Positions 7,347 through 15,993 of a stretch of DNA of 33,222 bases are shown piece by piece; positions within the stretch are counted from its first letter, which is position 1; the number at the start of each line of letters is the position of its first letter. Both the position numbers and the translations under genes were made by a program. Source of the DNA: Desulfatiglans anilini DSM 4660. GTDB taxonomy: Bacteria > Desulfobacterota > DSM-4660 > Desulfatiglandales > Desulfatiglandaceae. The stretch is from the NCBI RefSeq assembly GCF_000422285.1, contig NZ_AULM01000039.1:1-33222 (forward strand), read 5' to 3'. The notes under the pieces were generated by a model. It was not told where the DNA came from. It worked only from the letters and a program-made list of their open reading frames with translations, and did not search any database.

Positions 7347-10300
7347 ATGCAGCCGTCGGCAGAAACAAAAGCGCCCCGCAGTCCGCTGATGCGGGTGCTG
7401 CGGAACCGGTGGCTGATCGCCGGTGTGGCCGCGGTGGTGGTTTATACACTCGTCGGGTTTTTCCTGGTTCCTTTTCTCTCACGCTATTATCTCGAACGAT
7501 TCGCCTCCGAAAAGCTGAACCGCGAGCTTACGATTCAAAAGGTGAGGTTCAACCCCTATACCTACCGTTTTGAGATAAATGGGCTCGAGCTGAAGGACGT
7601 CGATGGGTCCTCGATGCTTGCCTTTGATGGGTTTCTGGTGGATTTCGAGCTGTCGAGCGTCTTCAAGCGGGCCTGGACTTTTGCGGAAATCCGCCTGGAC
7701 AGGCTGATGTTGGACGGCGTCATCGGACAGGATGGGAGGCTCAATTTGGCAAAGTTGGCGGATTCGTTCTCCCGGGATAAAGCGGCGGCCGAATCGGAAC
7801 CCGAGCCCGAGCCGGGCGGGCTCCCGAGGGCGATCCTGGAGAAGGTCTCGCTGGTCGAAGCCACGGTGCATTTTGCCGATCAGAGGGGTAAAGAACCTGC
7901 CGATATACAAATCACGCCGCTGAATATCGAATTGACGGACATCAAGACGCTGCCCGAGCACAAAGGCCCCTATACGATCATGGCCCGGACGCCGGGAGGG
8001 GCATCGCTCAGCTGGGAGGGGGAGGTATCCCTCCATCCGGTTTCATCGAGCGGGTCCCTTTCCCTGGATGATTTGTCCCTGGCGAAGCTTTGGCGGTTTT
8101 TGCGCGAACACGTGGCGCTGGAGGAGCCGAAAGGGGCGCTCCACCTGCACACCCACTACCGCTTCGATTTGAGCGGTGGAAGTCCGGTGATTCATCTGGA
8201 TGCGCTTGGACTGCAGGTGAACGACATCGATCTTCGCCGCCGGGGCGACTCCGAATCGCTGCTCAGTCTGGCGAAAATCGAGGTGGCAGACGGGAGTCTG
8301 GATCTGGAGCGGCATGCAGTCCATCTGGGCAGGTTCTCTGTTGCGGACGGGCGCGTGCGCGCAGCCATGGATGAAGACGGAAACGTCGATTGGGCCCGGC
8401 TGGTCCCTGCCGATCGGAAGGATGGCGATGGGGAGGGACTACACGAAAATCCGCCCTCTGAACCGTCTACACCTTGGAAGATCGACCTCGACCGTTTCGA
8501 ACTGAGCGGGCTGGCAATCGAGCTCAGCGATGAAAGCCGCGCTATGCCGCTCGATGCTGGCGCCCGGTCCCTGAGGTTCGGTTTCGGCGCAAGCATCGAA
8601 GCGGGCGGTGGTGTTCTGCAGGCGGTACTCCAGGATGCCGCTTTAGAGCTGGCCGGACTCCGCTGCAGCTTCCAGGGTGAAGACGGCCCGGAGCTCGAAC
8701 TGGGTGAGATCAAAGTGGGCGGCGGCCATTTCGACCTGGCGGAACGGGCGGTGACGATCGAAGAGGTGGTCCTGCAGGACGGCGCAAGCGGGGTGATCCT
8801 CGAGAAGGAAGGGGGCGTGAACTGGGCTCGTGCGGCAGCCAGCCGCAAGGCGGCGGTAGAGGAAACGGATCCATCCCATGCCGCCGATAAGGGCGACACG
8901 GCAGCCCCCTCTTGGTCGCTGATGGTCAAGTCATTGAAGCTGCTGGGGTTCGATGTGGACGTTCAGGATAAGACGCTGCCTGCCCCTGCGCGGCTGGGGT
9001 TGAGCGGAATCGACCTCCGGCTCGAGGATGTGTCGAATGATGATGCCGTCCCGATCCGGTTTGAGCTCGGCGCCGATGTGGCGACCGGGGGCCGGCTTGC
9101 GGCCAGGGGGGAACTGTTTGCAGCGTCTGGATCGGTGACCTCGGATCTCGAGGTTGCGGAGCTCGCGTTGACGCTCTTTCAACCCTATGTCGAACGGGTT
9201 TTGCGCGCCAGGGTTTCCTCGGGAATGGCGGGGGTGAAAGGGTCTCTAAAATACGGCGTAAAGGGCGCGGACGCGAAGCTCGCCTTCAAAGGCGGCGCCG
9301 AGGTGTCGAATTTCCTGCTCGAAGACCCGGCCGCGAAAGAGCGCCTGTTTGCTTGGGAGGGTCTTAGAGTCTCGGGGATCGATCTGACGCTCGAGCCCGG
9401 GCGCCTGGCTGTCAAGGAAGTGAGCCTGTTGAACCCCACCGGGAAATTTGTGATCCATGAGGACAAGAGCACGAACCTGTCGGCGCTCAGGGCGCGGGCG
9501 GAGGGCGCTTCCGAAGCGGGCGCTCCGGCTCCGCAGGGACCGGGCGGGGGCGAAGGCTTCCAGTTCCAGGTGGACCGTGTCCGTCTGCAGGGGGCAACGC
9601 TCGCATTCGCCGATTTGAGCCTCAAACCGCAGTTCTCGGCATTGATGCACGAGCTCGACGGGGTGGTGACCGGGATCTCGAGCGCCCGAGAAAGCGAGGC
9701 GGACATCGAGCTTGCCGGGCGGGTCGATGAATACGGCACGGTGAAGATCGGGGGGACGATCATGCCCTCGAGCCCGAAGACCTCCACCCACGTGACCCTC
9801 GATTTCAAGAACGTGTCCATGAGCAACCTCACCCCCTATTCCGCCACGTTCGCCGGGTATCGGATCCAATCCGGCAAACTGTCGCTCGATCTCGAATACG
9901 CCATCGAGGACAGCCAGTTGATGGGGGAAAATCAGGTCGTCATCGATCAGTTGACCCTTGGCGGCCGCGTTGAGGACTCCGAGGCGCCCAGCCTGCCCCT
10001 CGAGCTCGCCATCGCGCTGCTCAAGGATTCGCGGGGCAGGATCGACCTCGGGCTGCCGGTCCGGGGCAACCTGGACGACCCCGAATTCAAATACGGGAGC
10101 TTGATCTGGAAGGCCCTCGTCAACGTGATCACCAAGGCCGCCACAGCCCCGTTCCGGATCCTGGGGAACCTGATCGGCGCTAAGGAAGAGGACCTCGACA
10201 AGGTCCTGTTTGCGGCGGGGTCTTCCACGGTGCCGCCGCCGGAATTGGAAAAACTCGTTCACTTGGCCGAGGCGCTCGCCAAGAGGCCGCAGTTGGCCCT

Positions 10301-10814
10301 GGAGATACAGGGTGCATACGATCCGGCGGTCGATGGGCGGGCCATCAAGGAGGCGATGCTGCGCCGGGAAATGGCAGCGGAGAGCGGGATCGTGCTGAAG
10401 CCCGGTGAAGAGCCCGGTCCGGTGGTTTTCCATGAGCGGGAGGTCCAGGGCGCCTTGGAAAGACGCTTTCTGCTTCATCACACGAAGGAGGAGTTGCGCA
10501 GGCTCGAAGAGGCTTTTGAAGAGGGGCTCAAGCGGGCGGCCGAAGAGGGTAAACCGTCCGAGAAGCGCGCGTCGAGGGAGGTGTCGTGGGCTCCTTTTTA
10601 TAAAACGCTGTATGAAAAGATCCTTGACGCGATGGAACTCGGTCCTCAAGCCCTCACCACCCTCGCGGAGATCCGGGCCTCGGCCGTGAAGGCCGCCATT
10701 GTGGCCGATGGGGGTGCGGAAGCCTCGCGTGTATCGATTCTCGATGTGGTCAGCGTTGAAAGCCCGGACGGCAAGACCGTTCCGGCGAAACTCGCCGTGA
10801 CTGTCGCAAAGTGA
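7347..10814 (+). CDS. giant DUF748-family (AsmA-like) envelope protein
   Basis: A 1155-residue protein with a cytoplasmic basic start, one membrane helix at about 22-43 and a very long periplasmic part. It opens with the DUF748 hallmark YYLERFASEKLNRELTIQKV, then RFNPYTYRFEINGLELKD. Repeated beta-rich AsmA-like segments follow to about residue 950. The tail (from about 955) carries FAAGSSTVPPPELEKLVHLA, an OmpA-like 'sum of terms' motif typical of the end of this family. AsmA-like proteins are thought to form bridges carrying phospholipid from the inner to the outer membrane; this role is from the superfamily, not shown here. AAGGAGG at 7331-7337 fixes the start. It appears to be monocistronic or to lead into the OsmC gene 188 nt later. 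Confidence 0.88.
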   Translation: MQPSAETKAPRSPLMRVLRNRWLIAGVAAVVVYTLVGFFLVPFLSRYYLERFASEKLNRELTIQKVRFNPYTYRFEINGLELKDVDGSSMLAFDGFLVDFELSSVFKRAWTFAEIRLDRLMLDGVIGQDGRLNLAKLADSFSRDKAAAESEPEPEPGGLPRAILEKVSLVEATVHFADQRGKEPADIQITPLNIELTDIKTLPEHKGPYTIMARTPGGASLSWEGEVSLHPVSSSGSLSLDDLSLAKLWRFLREHVALEEPKGALHLHTHYRFDLSGGSPVIHLDALGLQVNDIDLRRRGDSESLLSLAKIEVADGSLDLERHAVHLGRFSVADGRVRAAMDEDGNVDWARLVPADRKDGDGEGLHENPPSEPSTPWKIDLDRFELSGLAIELSDESRAMPLDAGARSLRFGFGASIEAGGGVLQAVLQDAALELAGLRCSFQGEDGPELELGEIKVGGGHFDLAERAVTIEEVVLQDGASGVILEKEGGVNWARAAASRKAAVEETDPSHAADKGDTAAPSWSLMVKSLKLLGFDVDVQDKTLPAPARLGLSGIDLRLEDVSNDDAVPIRFELGADVATGGRLAARGELFAASGSVTSDLEVAELALTLFQPYVERVLRARVSSGMAGVKGSLKYGVKGADAKLAFKGGAEVSNFLLEDPAAKERLFAWEGLRVSGIDLTLEPGRLAVKEVSLLNPTGKFVIHEDKSTNLSALRARAEGASEAGAPAPQGPGGGEGFQFQVDRVRLQGATLAFADLSLKPQFSALMHELDGVVTGISSARESEADIELAGRVDEYGTVKIGGTIMPSSPKTSTHVTLDFKNVSMSNLTPYSATFAGYRIQSGKLSLDLEYAIEDSQLMGENQVVIDQLTLGGRVEDSEAPSLPLELAIALLKDSRGRIDLGLPVRGNLDDPEFKYGSLIWKALVNVITKAATAPFRILGNLIGAKEEDLDKVLFAAGSSTVPPPELEKLVHLAEALAKRPQLALEIQGAYDPAVDGRAIKEAMLRREMAAESGIVLKPGEEPGPVVFHEREVQGALERRFLLHHTKEELRRLEEAFEEGLKRAAEEGKPSEKRASREVSWAPFYKTLYEKILDAMELGPQALTTLAEIRASAVKAAIVADGGAEASRVSILDVVSVESPDGKTVPAKLAVTVAK

Positions 10815-11002
10815 TATCGCTGCAGGCGCACAAAAGGGAGAAGTGCTCCCATCTTCAGCCGTTGCGAATGTCTTCAGTATGCCCGTGTTTCAATTCTTTC
10901 GAGACGCCGATTTTCGGAAAGGCCAGCCGGGAAGAATGAAAGGCAGGCAGGATTCCCAGGGTTCAATGATCCACGGACGTTCAAGCATAGGAGGTAGGGA
11001 AA

Positions 11003-11572
11003 ATGGGAACTGGAAATGAAGGTGGGAAGATCGTCAATGGCATCGATACAGGGCGGCTTTTCGAGACCATCGAACTCATCAAGCAAAAGCCGGATATCGC
11101 GAAATTCAAGTTCCGTGCGAAGAATCGGTGGGTAGACGGCACCTACAACCAGGGTTTTGTCAAGGACTTCTACGGGGCCGGCGCAGAGGACAACACCCGT
11201 GATGAGGCCGTTTTCGAAATTGACGAGCCGCCGGTCTTGCTGGGCGGCAACAAGGGAAGCAACCCCGTGGAATATCTACTCGTGGCGTTGTCGGGCTGCC
11301 TGACGACGAGCCTGGTCGCCCACGCTGCAGCCAGGGGCGTAAAGGTGAAGGCGGTTGAATCCAGATATGAAGGGGACCTCGACCTGCGCGGTTTCCTGGG
11401 AATATCGGAAAGCGTTCCGGTCGGATATCAGGAGATCCGGGTTTATTTCAAGATCGATGCAGATATCCCGGACGACAAGAAGGAAGAACTCGTGCTGATG
11501 GCCCAGAAATACTCTCCGGTATTCAATACGATTACGAAATCCGCGCCTGTTGCCGTGCGCCTCGAGAAGTAA
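11003..11572 (+). CDS. OsmC-family protein
   Basis: A 189-residue protein with the OsmC/Ohr fold signatures: GSNPVEYLLVALSGCLTT with Cys99, and a C-terminal QKYSPVFNTITKSAPV. Classical Ohr/OsmC peroxidases use two cysteines. Here the second is replaced by Ser171, as is common in the broader COG1765 group that has a KxSPVFDT motif. Peroxidase activity is therefore uncertain and a role in thiol chemistry is possible. The N-terminal 50 residues are longer than in minimal OsmC. AGGAGG about 8 nt upstream of the ATG sets the start. Confidence 0.88.
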   Translation: MGTGNEGGKIVNGIDTGRLFETIELIKQKPDIAKFKFRAKNRWVDGTYNQGFVKDFYGAGAEDNTRDEAVFEIDEPPVLLGGNKGSNPVEYLLVALSGCLTTSLVAHAAARGVKVKAVESRYEGDLDLRGFLGISESVPVGYQEIRVYFKIDADIPDDKKEELVLMAQKYSPVFNTITKSAPVAVRLEK

Positions 11573-11575
11573 TTC

Positions 11576-11860
11576 GTGATTCTGCGTCTCCCGGGGCCCT
11601 CGAGGGATTCGCGAAGGGTCAGATCGTCCGCCCAGGTGCACGATGAGGCCTTCAGGGAGTGCGTCGCGCTCCAGGCGCAGTATGTCTTCGACACCTTCGG
11701 GAAGTTCCCCGGAACCGTCCCGTCGATCTTCCTGATCACCTATCTGCAGGCGCACCATCTCGACCTGGAGTTCTATGACACTTTCTATGAGCCCGGGTCG
11801 TATCTCGAGAGGCATAAACGCCACATGGAGAGGTGGCACGGCGAAAACTGCGGAGATTGA
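11576..11860 (+). CDS. small conserved-looking protein, possibly the C-terminal remnant of a longer gene
   Basis: A frame opening with GTG 3 nt after the OsmC stop encodes 94 residues. From about residue 20 it looks like real protein: VFDTFGKFPGTVPSIFLITY, then LQAHHLDLEFYDTFYEPG and LERHKRHMERWHG. The start (VILRLPGPSRDSRRVRSS) looks like chance sequence. I do not recognise a function. The conserved-looking C-terminal half beside a weak N-terminus suggests either a small gene coupled to the OsmC gene or the tail of a larger gene that has lost its 5' end. Confidence 0.4.
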   Translation: MILRLPGPSRDSRRVRSSAQVHDEAFRECVALQAQYVFDTFGKFPGTVPSIFLITYLQAHHLDLEFYDTFYEPGSYLERHKRHMERWHGENCGD

Positions 11861-11952
11861 GAGGAAAAATCGTTGCATTCATCGTGAGATCAGAGAAAGG
11901 GGGCAGATCCGTTTTTGCAGGACAACAATAGATCGGTTCCATCTTTGCGCTG

Positions 11953-13161
11953 TCAGTTCACCCTGCAGACGAACCCCTTCAAATAGTGGGCCTCGGGGAA
12001 ATAGAGCGGGACGGGGTGGTCCGGGGCCTGGTTGAGCCAGTCGAGGATCTGGACGCTGCGGTTTGCGTCGAGCGCGGAGGCAAAAAGGATCTTCTGAAAA
12101 AGATCGGGGCTGATGAGGCCCGAGCAGGAAAAGGTCACCAGCAGACCACCCGGCCGGAGAAGCTGCATGGCGAGGAGGTTCAGGTCCTTGTAGCCGCGGG
12201 AGGCCGGGAGGATCTGCCCGCGGTTCGAGGCGAGTTTGGGCGGATCCAGGACGACGGCATCGAATCGCCGCCGTTCGTCCCGAAAGGTCCTCAGGACCTG
12301 GAAGACGTCTCCGGAAACGGCGGTCGTGCGGGATCCCGGATCGAAACCGTTGATCCGCGCGTTTTCCGATGCGAGCTCCAAGGCGGCGGCGGAACTGTCG
12401 ATGTGGGTGACGTGCGACAGCCCGGCCGCGAGTGCGCAGATGCCGAAGGCGCCCGTGTAGCTGAAGGCGTTCAAGAGCGTACCTTCTCCGAGGGAATGGA
12501 ACCAGCGTTTGGCCTTGAGCCTGTTTTCACGCTGGTCGAGATAGAAACCGGTTTTGTGCCCTTTGCGGATGTCAACCGCAAAGCGGATGCGCTCCTCCTG
12601 CAGGACCAGACGCTCCGGCGGGGGTTCGCCGGACAGCAGACCGCTTTCGGAGCCGAGCCCCTCCAGCCGGCGGACGCCTGCGTCGCTTCGCTCCCAGATG
12701 CCCGCCGGTTCAAACCGGCGGTTGAGAAGTTCAGTGAGGAGGGCCTTTCGGGAGTCCATCCCGCGCGTCAGGAACTGCACGGCCAGCCAGTCCCCATAGC
12801 GGTCGACGATCAACCCCGGAAGCCCGTCTCCCTCGGCGTGGATGAGCCGGAGCATGTCGGTCTCCGAGGAGGCCATGAGAGCCTGCCTGAGCGCTGCTGC
12901 ACGGTCCAGGCGGTTCAGCCAGAAATCGGCGTCGATGGCCTCCTCCGGATCGAACGTGAGGATGCGGACGCTGATCTGGGAGCGGCGGTTCAGGTAGCCC
13001 CGGCCGAGAAACCGGCCGTCATGGCTCAGGACCCGCACGAGCCCGCCGGCTTCGCCCGATTCAGGCCATGCCGCCACGGCCCCGGAGAAGACCCAGGGAT
13101 GGCGGTTCTGCAGGGCCTTCGCCTTGCCCGGTTTCAGGATGACGGCGGGGTCGCTCGGCAT
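11953..13161 (-). CDS. class I SAM-dependent rRNA methyltransferase, RlmI-like
   Basis: A 402-residue protein. Residues 1 to about 75 form a PUA-type RNA-binding domain (GKAKALQNRHPWVFSGAV). A middle segment carries IVDRYGDWLAVQ. The catalytic Rossmann domain follows, with the SAM loop NAFSYTGAFGICALAAG, the DSSAAALELASENARIN helix and the catalytic VVLDPPKLASNR. A C-terminal SCSG contains the cysteine expected of cytosine-C5 methyltransferases. RlmI methylates a cytosine of 23S rRNA in E. coli; the same role here is by homology. It follows the DUF4412 gene by 9 nt, so the two are one operon. Confidence 0.9.
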   Translation of the reverse strand: MPSDPAVILKPGKAKALQNRHPWVFSGAVAAWPESGEAGGLVRVLSHDGRFLGRGYLNRRSQISVRILTFDPEEAIDADFWLNRLDRAAALRQALMASSETDMLRLIHAEGDGLPGLIVDRYGDWLAVQFLTRGMDSRKALLTELLNRRFEPAGIWERSDAGVRRLEGLGSESGLLSGEPPPERLVLQEERIRFAVDIRKGHKTGFYLDQRENRLKAKRWFHSLGEGTLLNAFSYTGAFGICALAAGLSHVTHIDSSAAALELASENARINGFDPGSRTTAVSGDVFQVLRTFRDERRRFDAVVLDPPKLASNRGQILPASRGYKDLNLLAMQLLRPGGLLVTFSCSGLISPDLFQKILFASALDANRSVQILDWLNQAPDHPVPLYFPEAHYLKGFVCRVN

Positions 13162-13170
13162 GGTCGGCCT

Positions 13171-13908
13171 CTACTGCTGCGGGATGGGGGGCATCTTGAA
13201 GCCTTTGGGCAGCTTATCCTTGAGTTCATCCGGGATCTTGAAGCCCTGCCCCGGAGGCGCCTCTTCTCCTTCCTCTTCAATCGGGAAGAGCTCCATCATG
13301 TTGGCGACTTTGCGATAGCCTCCGGGCACCTCGAAAAGGCCGCCGGGTTGTTCGCCTTCCTTGATCTCCCGCATTTCGGTTATGGTGCCGTCTTCATTGC
13401 GCGTACGGAGCGGGATGTCGAACTGGTCGGAGATCCAGACGATGGATTTCGAGGTCATGGTGCGTCCCATGACGTTGACGGTGACGACCATCTCCTTCTT
13501 CTTGCATTCATAGCCGTTGACCGTCTCGGTGCCGAGTTCCTTGACGCTTTGCTCTTCCACGTGGCTCTTCATCAGCTGCTTGAATTCGTTTTCATCCAGG
13601 GGACGCTCGAAATAGGTCTTGTCGTGCGTGTTGAGCATCCACTGCAGTTTTTTGTCCTGCCGGACGATGATCGTAATGCCTTCGGGGGATTGAGCGGTGA
13701 AGGTCTGCATACGCATCTTGCCTTCACTCATAAACAGTTCGCCGGCCTGTTCGACCTTTCCGTCAGGGGCGATGATCACCTGCCGGGCTGAAAAATCCCT
13801 GACCTTGCCGGCCTCGGCGGTCCCGCGGCAGGGGGCGGCCGCCAGGATGAGGGCCGAAAGAATGAAAAGGCAAGCCGTCCTGCATGAAAAACGTCTTCGA
13901 TTCCGCAT
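13171..13908 (-). CDS. exported DUF4412-domain protein
   Basis: A 245-residue protein with a signal peptide of about 32 residues (arginine-rich start, hydrophobic core, AEA cleavage region). The mature part is rich in beta structure and resembles DUF4412/LolA-like folds: GKMRMQTFTAQSPEGITII, then KQLQWMLN-like and TYFERPL strands, and YECKKKEMVVTV. A proline-rich tail (PPGQGFKIPDEL to PPIPQQ) ends it. It probably resides in the periplasm and may bind a hydrophobic ligand; neither is shown. AGGAGG lies 6 nt upstream of the ATG. It shares a transcript with the methyltransferase downstream. Confidence 0.75.
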   Translation of the reverse strand: MRNRRRFSCRTACLFILSALILAAAPCRGTAEAGKVRDFSARQVIIAPDGKVEQAGELFMSEGKMRMQTFTAQSPEGITIIVRQDKKLQWMLNTHDKTYFERPLDENEFKQLMKSHVEEQSVKELGTETVNGYECKKKEMVVTVNVMGRTMTSKSIVWISDQFDIPLRTRNEDGTITEMREIKEGEQPGGLFEVPGGYRKVANMMELFPIEEEGEEAPPGQGFKIPDELKDKLPKGFKMPPIPQQ

Positions 13909-14269
13909 CTTTTCCTCCTGGTCTTTTGGATGGTGTTTGTTCCGGCGCCTGCCGCTGTCCAGGCTCCAAAGCAGTTATCCTTGTCATGCACCGCATGTCA
14001 AGAGGATAAACGCTTGCCTGCCGAAAATAAATCCGTATTTTTCCCCATTTTTTGCATCTCTTTCCGCGGCATAACCATTTTCTAACATTTGACGGCGAGA
14101 ATCACCGAAGCGATCAGGGGCACGAGACCCGATGCCCATGTCGTATCGCGAGGAGCATCGGATCCTGGCTCTGGGATCAGATCGGCAAAGGGCTGATTTT
14201 CAGCAATCGGTCGAAATCGGCTTGTCTGACGCATCGGTTGAATCGCATCCTTGGAGAGGTGGATTTTTT
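13909..14269. other. 361-bp divergent region between the DUF4412 and arsC-like genes
   Basis: No protein is evident: the open frame before the arsC-like start carries chance sequence and lacks a ribosome-binding site. The region contains a long imperfect inverted repeat at 13975-14009 (separate entry) and an AT-rich stretch at 14025-14090 likely to hold promoter elements. A TTGACG near 14093 is a candidate -35 box without a convincing -10. Confidence 0.4.
13975..14009. repeat. imperfect long inverted repeat, possible operator
   Basis: TTATCCTTGTCATGC at 13975-13989 faces GCATGTCAAGAGGATAA at 13993-14009 across a 3-nt loop. Twelve or more base pairs form at the two ends, interrupted by one mismatch and a 2-nt bulge. 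It sits in the shared upstream region of two divergent genes, about 67 nt before the DUF4412 start. No T-run follows. A regulator-binding site or an mRNA leader hairpin are the main options. Confidence 0.5.
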
Positions 14270-14704
14270 ATGAGGGCAAAACGCGTTCTTTTTGTGTGTA
14301 CGCACAATTCAGCACGAAGCCAGATGGCGGAGGCGTTTTTGAATGATCTTGGGAAAGGCCGCTTCGAAGCGGAAAGTGCCGGGCTTGAACCGCGGGATAT
14401 CAATCCGTATGTCGTCGAGGCGATGCAGGAACTCGGCTACGATCTGAGCGGAAAGAAAACCGACGGCGTCTTTGAATTCTTCAGGAAAGGCCGGCTGTAC
14501 AGTTACGTTATATTTGTCTGCGAGAAAGAGACGGAGGAAAAATGCCCGCTTTTTCCAGGTATACAGAACCGCCTGCATTGGCCCTTCCCCGATCCGTCCA
14601 CATTCACCGGGACACGCGAAGAGATCCTCTCCGGCGTTCGCAGGCTCCGAGATGCCATTCGGGCTCGTATTGAAGATTTTCTTGCAAAGGAAGCCGAATC
14701 TTGA
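14270..14704 (+). CDS. arsC: low-molecular-weight phosphatase-fold arsenate reductase, ArsC-like
   Basis: A 144-residue protein starting [18 protein letters not shown]. The CTHNSAR segment is the CX5R phosphate/arsenate-binding loop. Two further cysteines, in CEKETEEKC about 75 residues later, sit where thioredoxin-coupled ArsC keeps its redox pair, followed by HWPFPDPS (family HWGFDDP). It should reduce arsenate to arsenite using thioredoxin. The spacing between the two redox cysteines is one residue longer than in the staphylococcal enzyme. The ATG at 14270 has GGAGAGG upstream. No arsenite exporter or ArsR is adjacent, so a phosphatase role cannot be fully excluded. Confidence 0.85.
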   Translation: MRAKRVLFVCTHNSARSQMAEAFLNDLGKGRFEAESAGLEPRDINPYVVEAMQELGYDLSGKKTDGVFEFFRKGRLYSYVIFVCEKETEEKCPLFPGIQNRLHWPFPDPSTFTGTREEILSGVRRLRDAIRARIEDFLAKEAES

Positions 14705-14762
14705 CTAAAAAGGGGAGGATGATCGTTTGACCTGATTCCTGAGGTGGCAAAGGGGGAGCGAT

Positions 14763-15605
14763 ATGTCCGGGAATCTGTTTTGCCGATGGGTTTTTCCATT
14801 GGCGGCGACCCTCCTTGTCGCGCAAGGCGCCGCTGATCCAGCCTCAGCGGAGCACGTTCCGCTGCGCATCACCGTCGTTTTCAACAACGTCCCTCAGGTT
14901 CCCGGGCTCACCACGGGCTGGGGCTTCTCCTGCCTCGTCGAAGGCCCGGGCGGGAACATCCTGTTCGATACCGGGGGGGACGGCGGGATATTGACCGGCA
15001 ATATGCAAAAGCTCGGTCTGGATCCGAAACGCGTCGATGCCGTTTTTCTCTCTCACATGCACGGGGATCATACCGGAGGACTCGATGCGATCCTCGGTCA
15101 ACGATCCGGGGTGCCGGTCATCGTACCGACCGAATTCCCGCAGACCTTCAAGCACTGGATCGCCGGCAGGGGAGGGGTTGTAAAGGCGGTAGCCGCCGGT
15201 GACACGGTCGCAAAAGGCGTTTATACGACGGGGGCCCTTCCCGATGGCATCGCCGAACAGGCCATGATCCTGGAGACGGAGAGCGGGCTGGTGGTGATTA
15301 CCGGCTGCGCCCATCCGGGGATCGATCGCATCGCGGCGGCTGCCGCCCGGCTCAGGGGCAAAAAGATCACCCTTTTGATGGGTGGCTTCCATCTCGGGGG
15401 AGCTTCTCGGGAGGAGATCCGGGAGATCATTGCGCGTCTCGAGACCCTTGGAGTCGAAAAGGTTGCGCCGAGTCACTGCACCGGCGAGGCGGCCACGGCC
15501 TTGTTCAGTCAGGCATGGGGCAGCCGCTTCCTGGAAGGGGGGTTGGGAGCGACCTTTCTTATACCTGATCCAGGTGCTCATATTTCAGCAGATCGAGCAT
15601 CGTGA
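14763..15605 (+). CDS. exported metallo-beta-lactamase-fold hydrolase (COG1237-like)
   Basis: A 280-residue protein with a signal peptide (residues 1 to about 29) followed by an MBL fold. Metal ligands are visible: HMHGDH at 98-103, GCAH with His184, GFH with His210 and SHCTGE near 238. The order and the C-terminal 'H-C-T-G' match the dihydropteridine-type group (COG1237), whose members lack a well-defined role in bacteria. Export to the periplasm is less usual for this group. AGGGGGAG lies just upstream of the ATG. The last 13 residues run beyond where the family normally ends and overlap the convergent CBS gene by 47 nt. Confidence 0.85.
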   Translation: MSGNLFCRWVFPLAATLLVAQGAADPASAEHVPLRITVVFNNVPQVPGLTTGWGFSCLVEGPGGNILFDTGGDGGILTGNMQKLGLDPKRVDAVFLSHMHGDHTGGLDAILGQRSGVPVIVPTEFPQTFKHWIAGRGGVVKAVAAGDTVAKGVYTTGALPDGIAEQAMILETESGLVVITGCAHPGIDRIAAAAARLRGKKITLLMGGFHLGGASREEIREIIARLETLGVEKVAPSHCTGEAATALFSQAWGSRFLEGGLGATFLIPDPGAHISADRAS

Positions 15606-15993
15606 CATCCCCAATGATCCTTTTTTCTGCATCGAGAATGGGAATTTCTTTTATCCCTGATTGGATCATACGCTTGATAACGGCTTCGATAGCATCCTCC
15701 CTGGAAGCATAGACCACCCCTGTGTCCATAATGTGCCTCGCTGTTTCGGAGGTGATCATGGGTATCAAAAACCGGGTATGAACGACTGGCTCGAAGCCGT
15801 GTGCAAAAAGATGCCGGATCAATGCTCCCAGTGATATGATGCCTTGGCATTTTCCGTCCACATCCACGACATAGATCAGGCGGGTATGAGGATGCTTCAG
15901 CATCTTTTGAAGGACTTCCTGGATGGTGTCGTCTTCCATCACAAGAGGGATGTCCCTTTCTTTTATCGTTTCAAGAATCTCTTTTATTTTCAT
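15559..15993 (-). CDS. tandem CBS-domain protein
   Basis: A 144-residue protein formed of two CBS motifs: residues about 8-60 ([18 protein letters not shown], then [20 protein letters not shown]) and about 75-140 ([20 protein letters not shown], then [20 protein letters not shown]). Such pairs bind adenine nucleotides and regulate partner proteins. Its ATG at 15993 lies inside the end of the antiporter gene (23-nt overlap) with GAGG upstream. This coupling suggests that it senses nucleotide state and regulates the antiporter. The regulation is inferred from arrangement only. Confidence 0.9.
   Translation of the reverse strand: MKIKEILETIKERDIPLVMEDDTIQEVLQKMLKHPHTRLIYVVDVDGKCQGIISLGALIRHLFAHGFEPVVHTRFLIPMITSETARHIMDTGVVYASREDAIEAVIKRMIQSGIKEIPILDAEKRIIGDVTMLDLLKYEHLDQV

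Noticed and set aside
9246-10649. A 467-codon minus-strand frame within the DUF748 gene
   Set aside because: Antisense shadow in GC-rich coding sequence, with no ribosome-binding site and no recognisable protein pattern.
11986-13791. A 601-codon plus-strand open frame across the methyltransferase and DUF4412 genes
   Set aside because: It is antisense to two well-supported genes, shows no domain or low-complexity protein pattern, and arises from high GC content.
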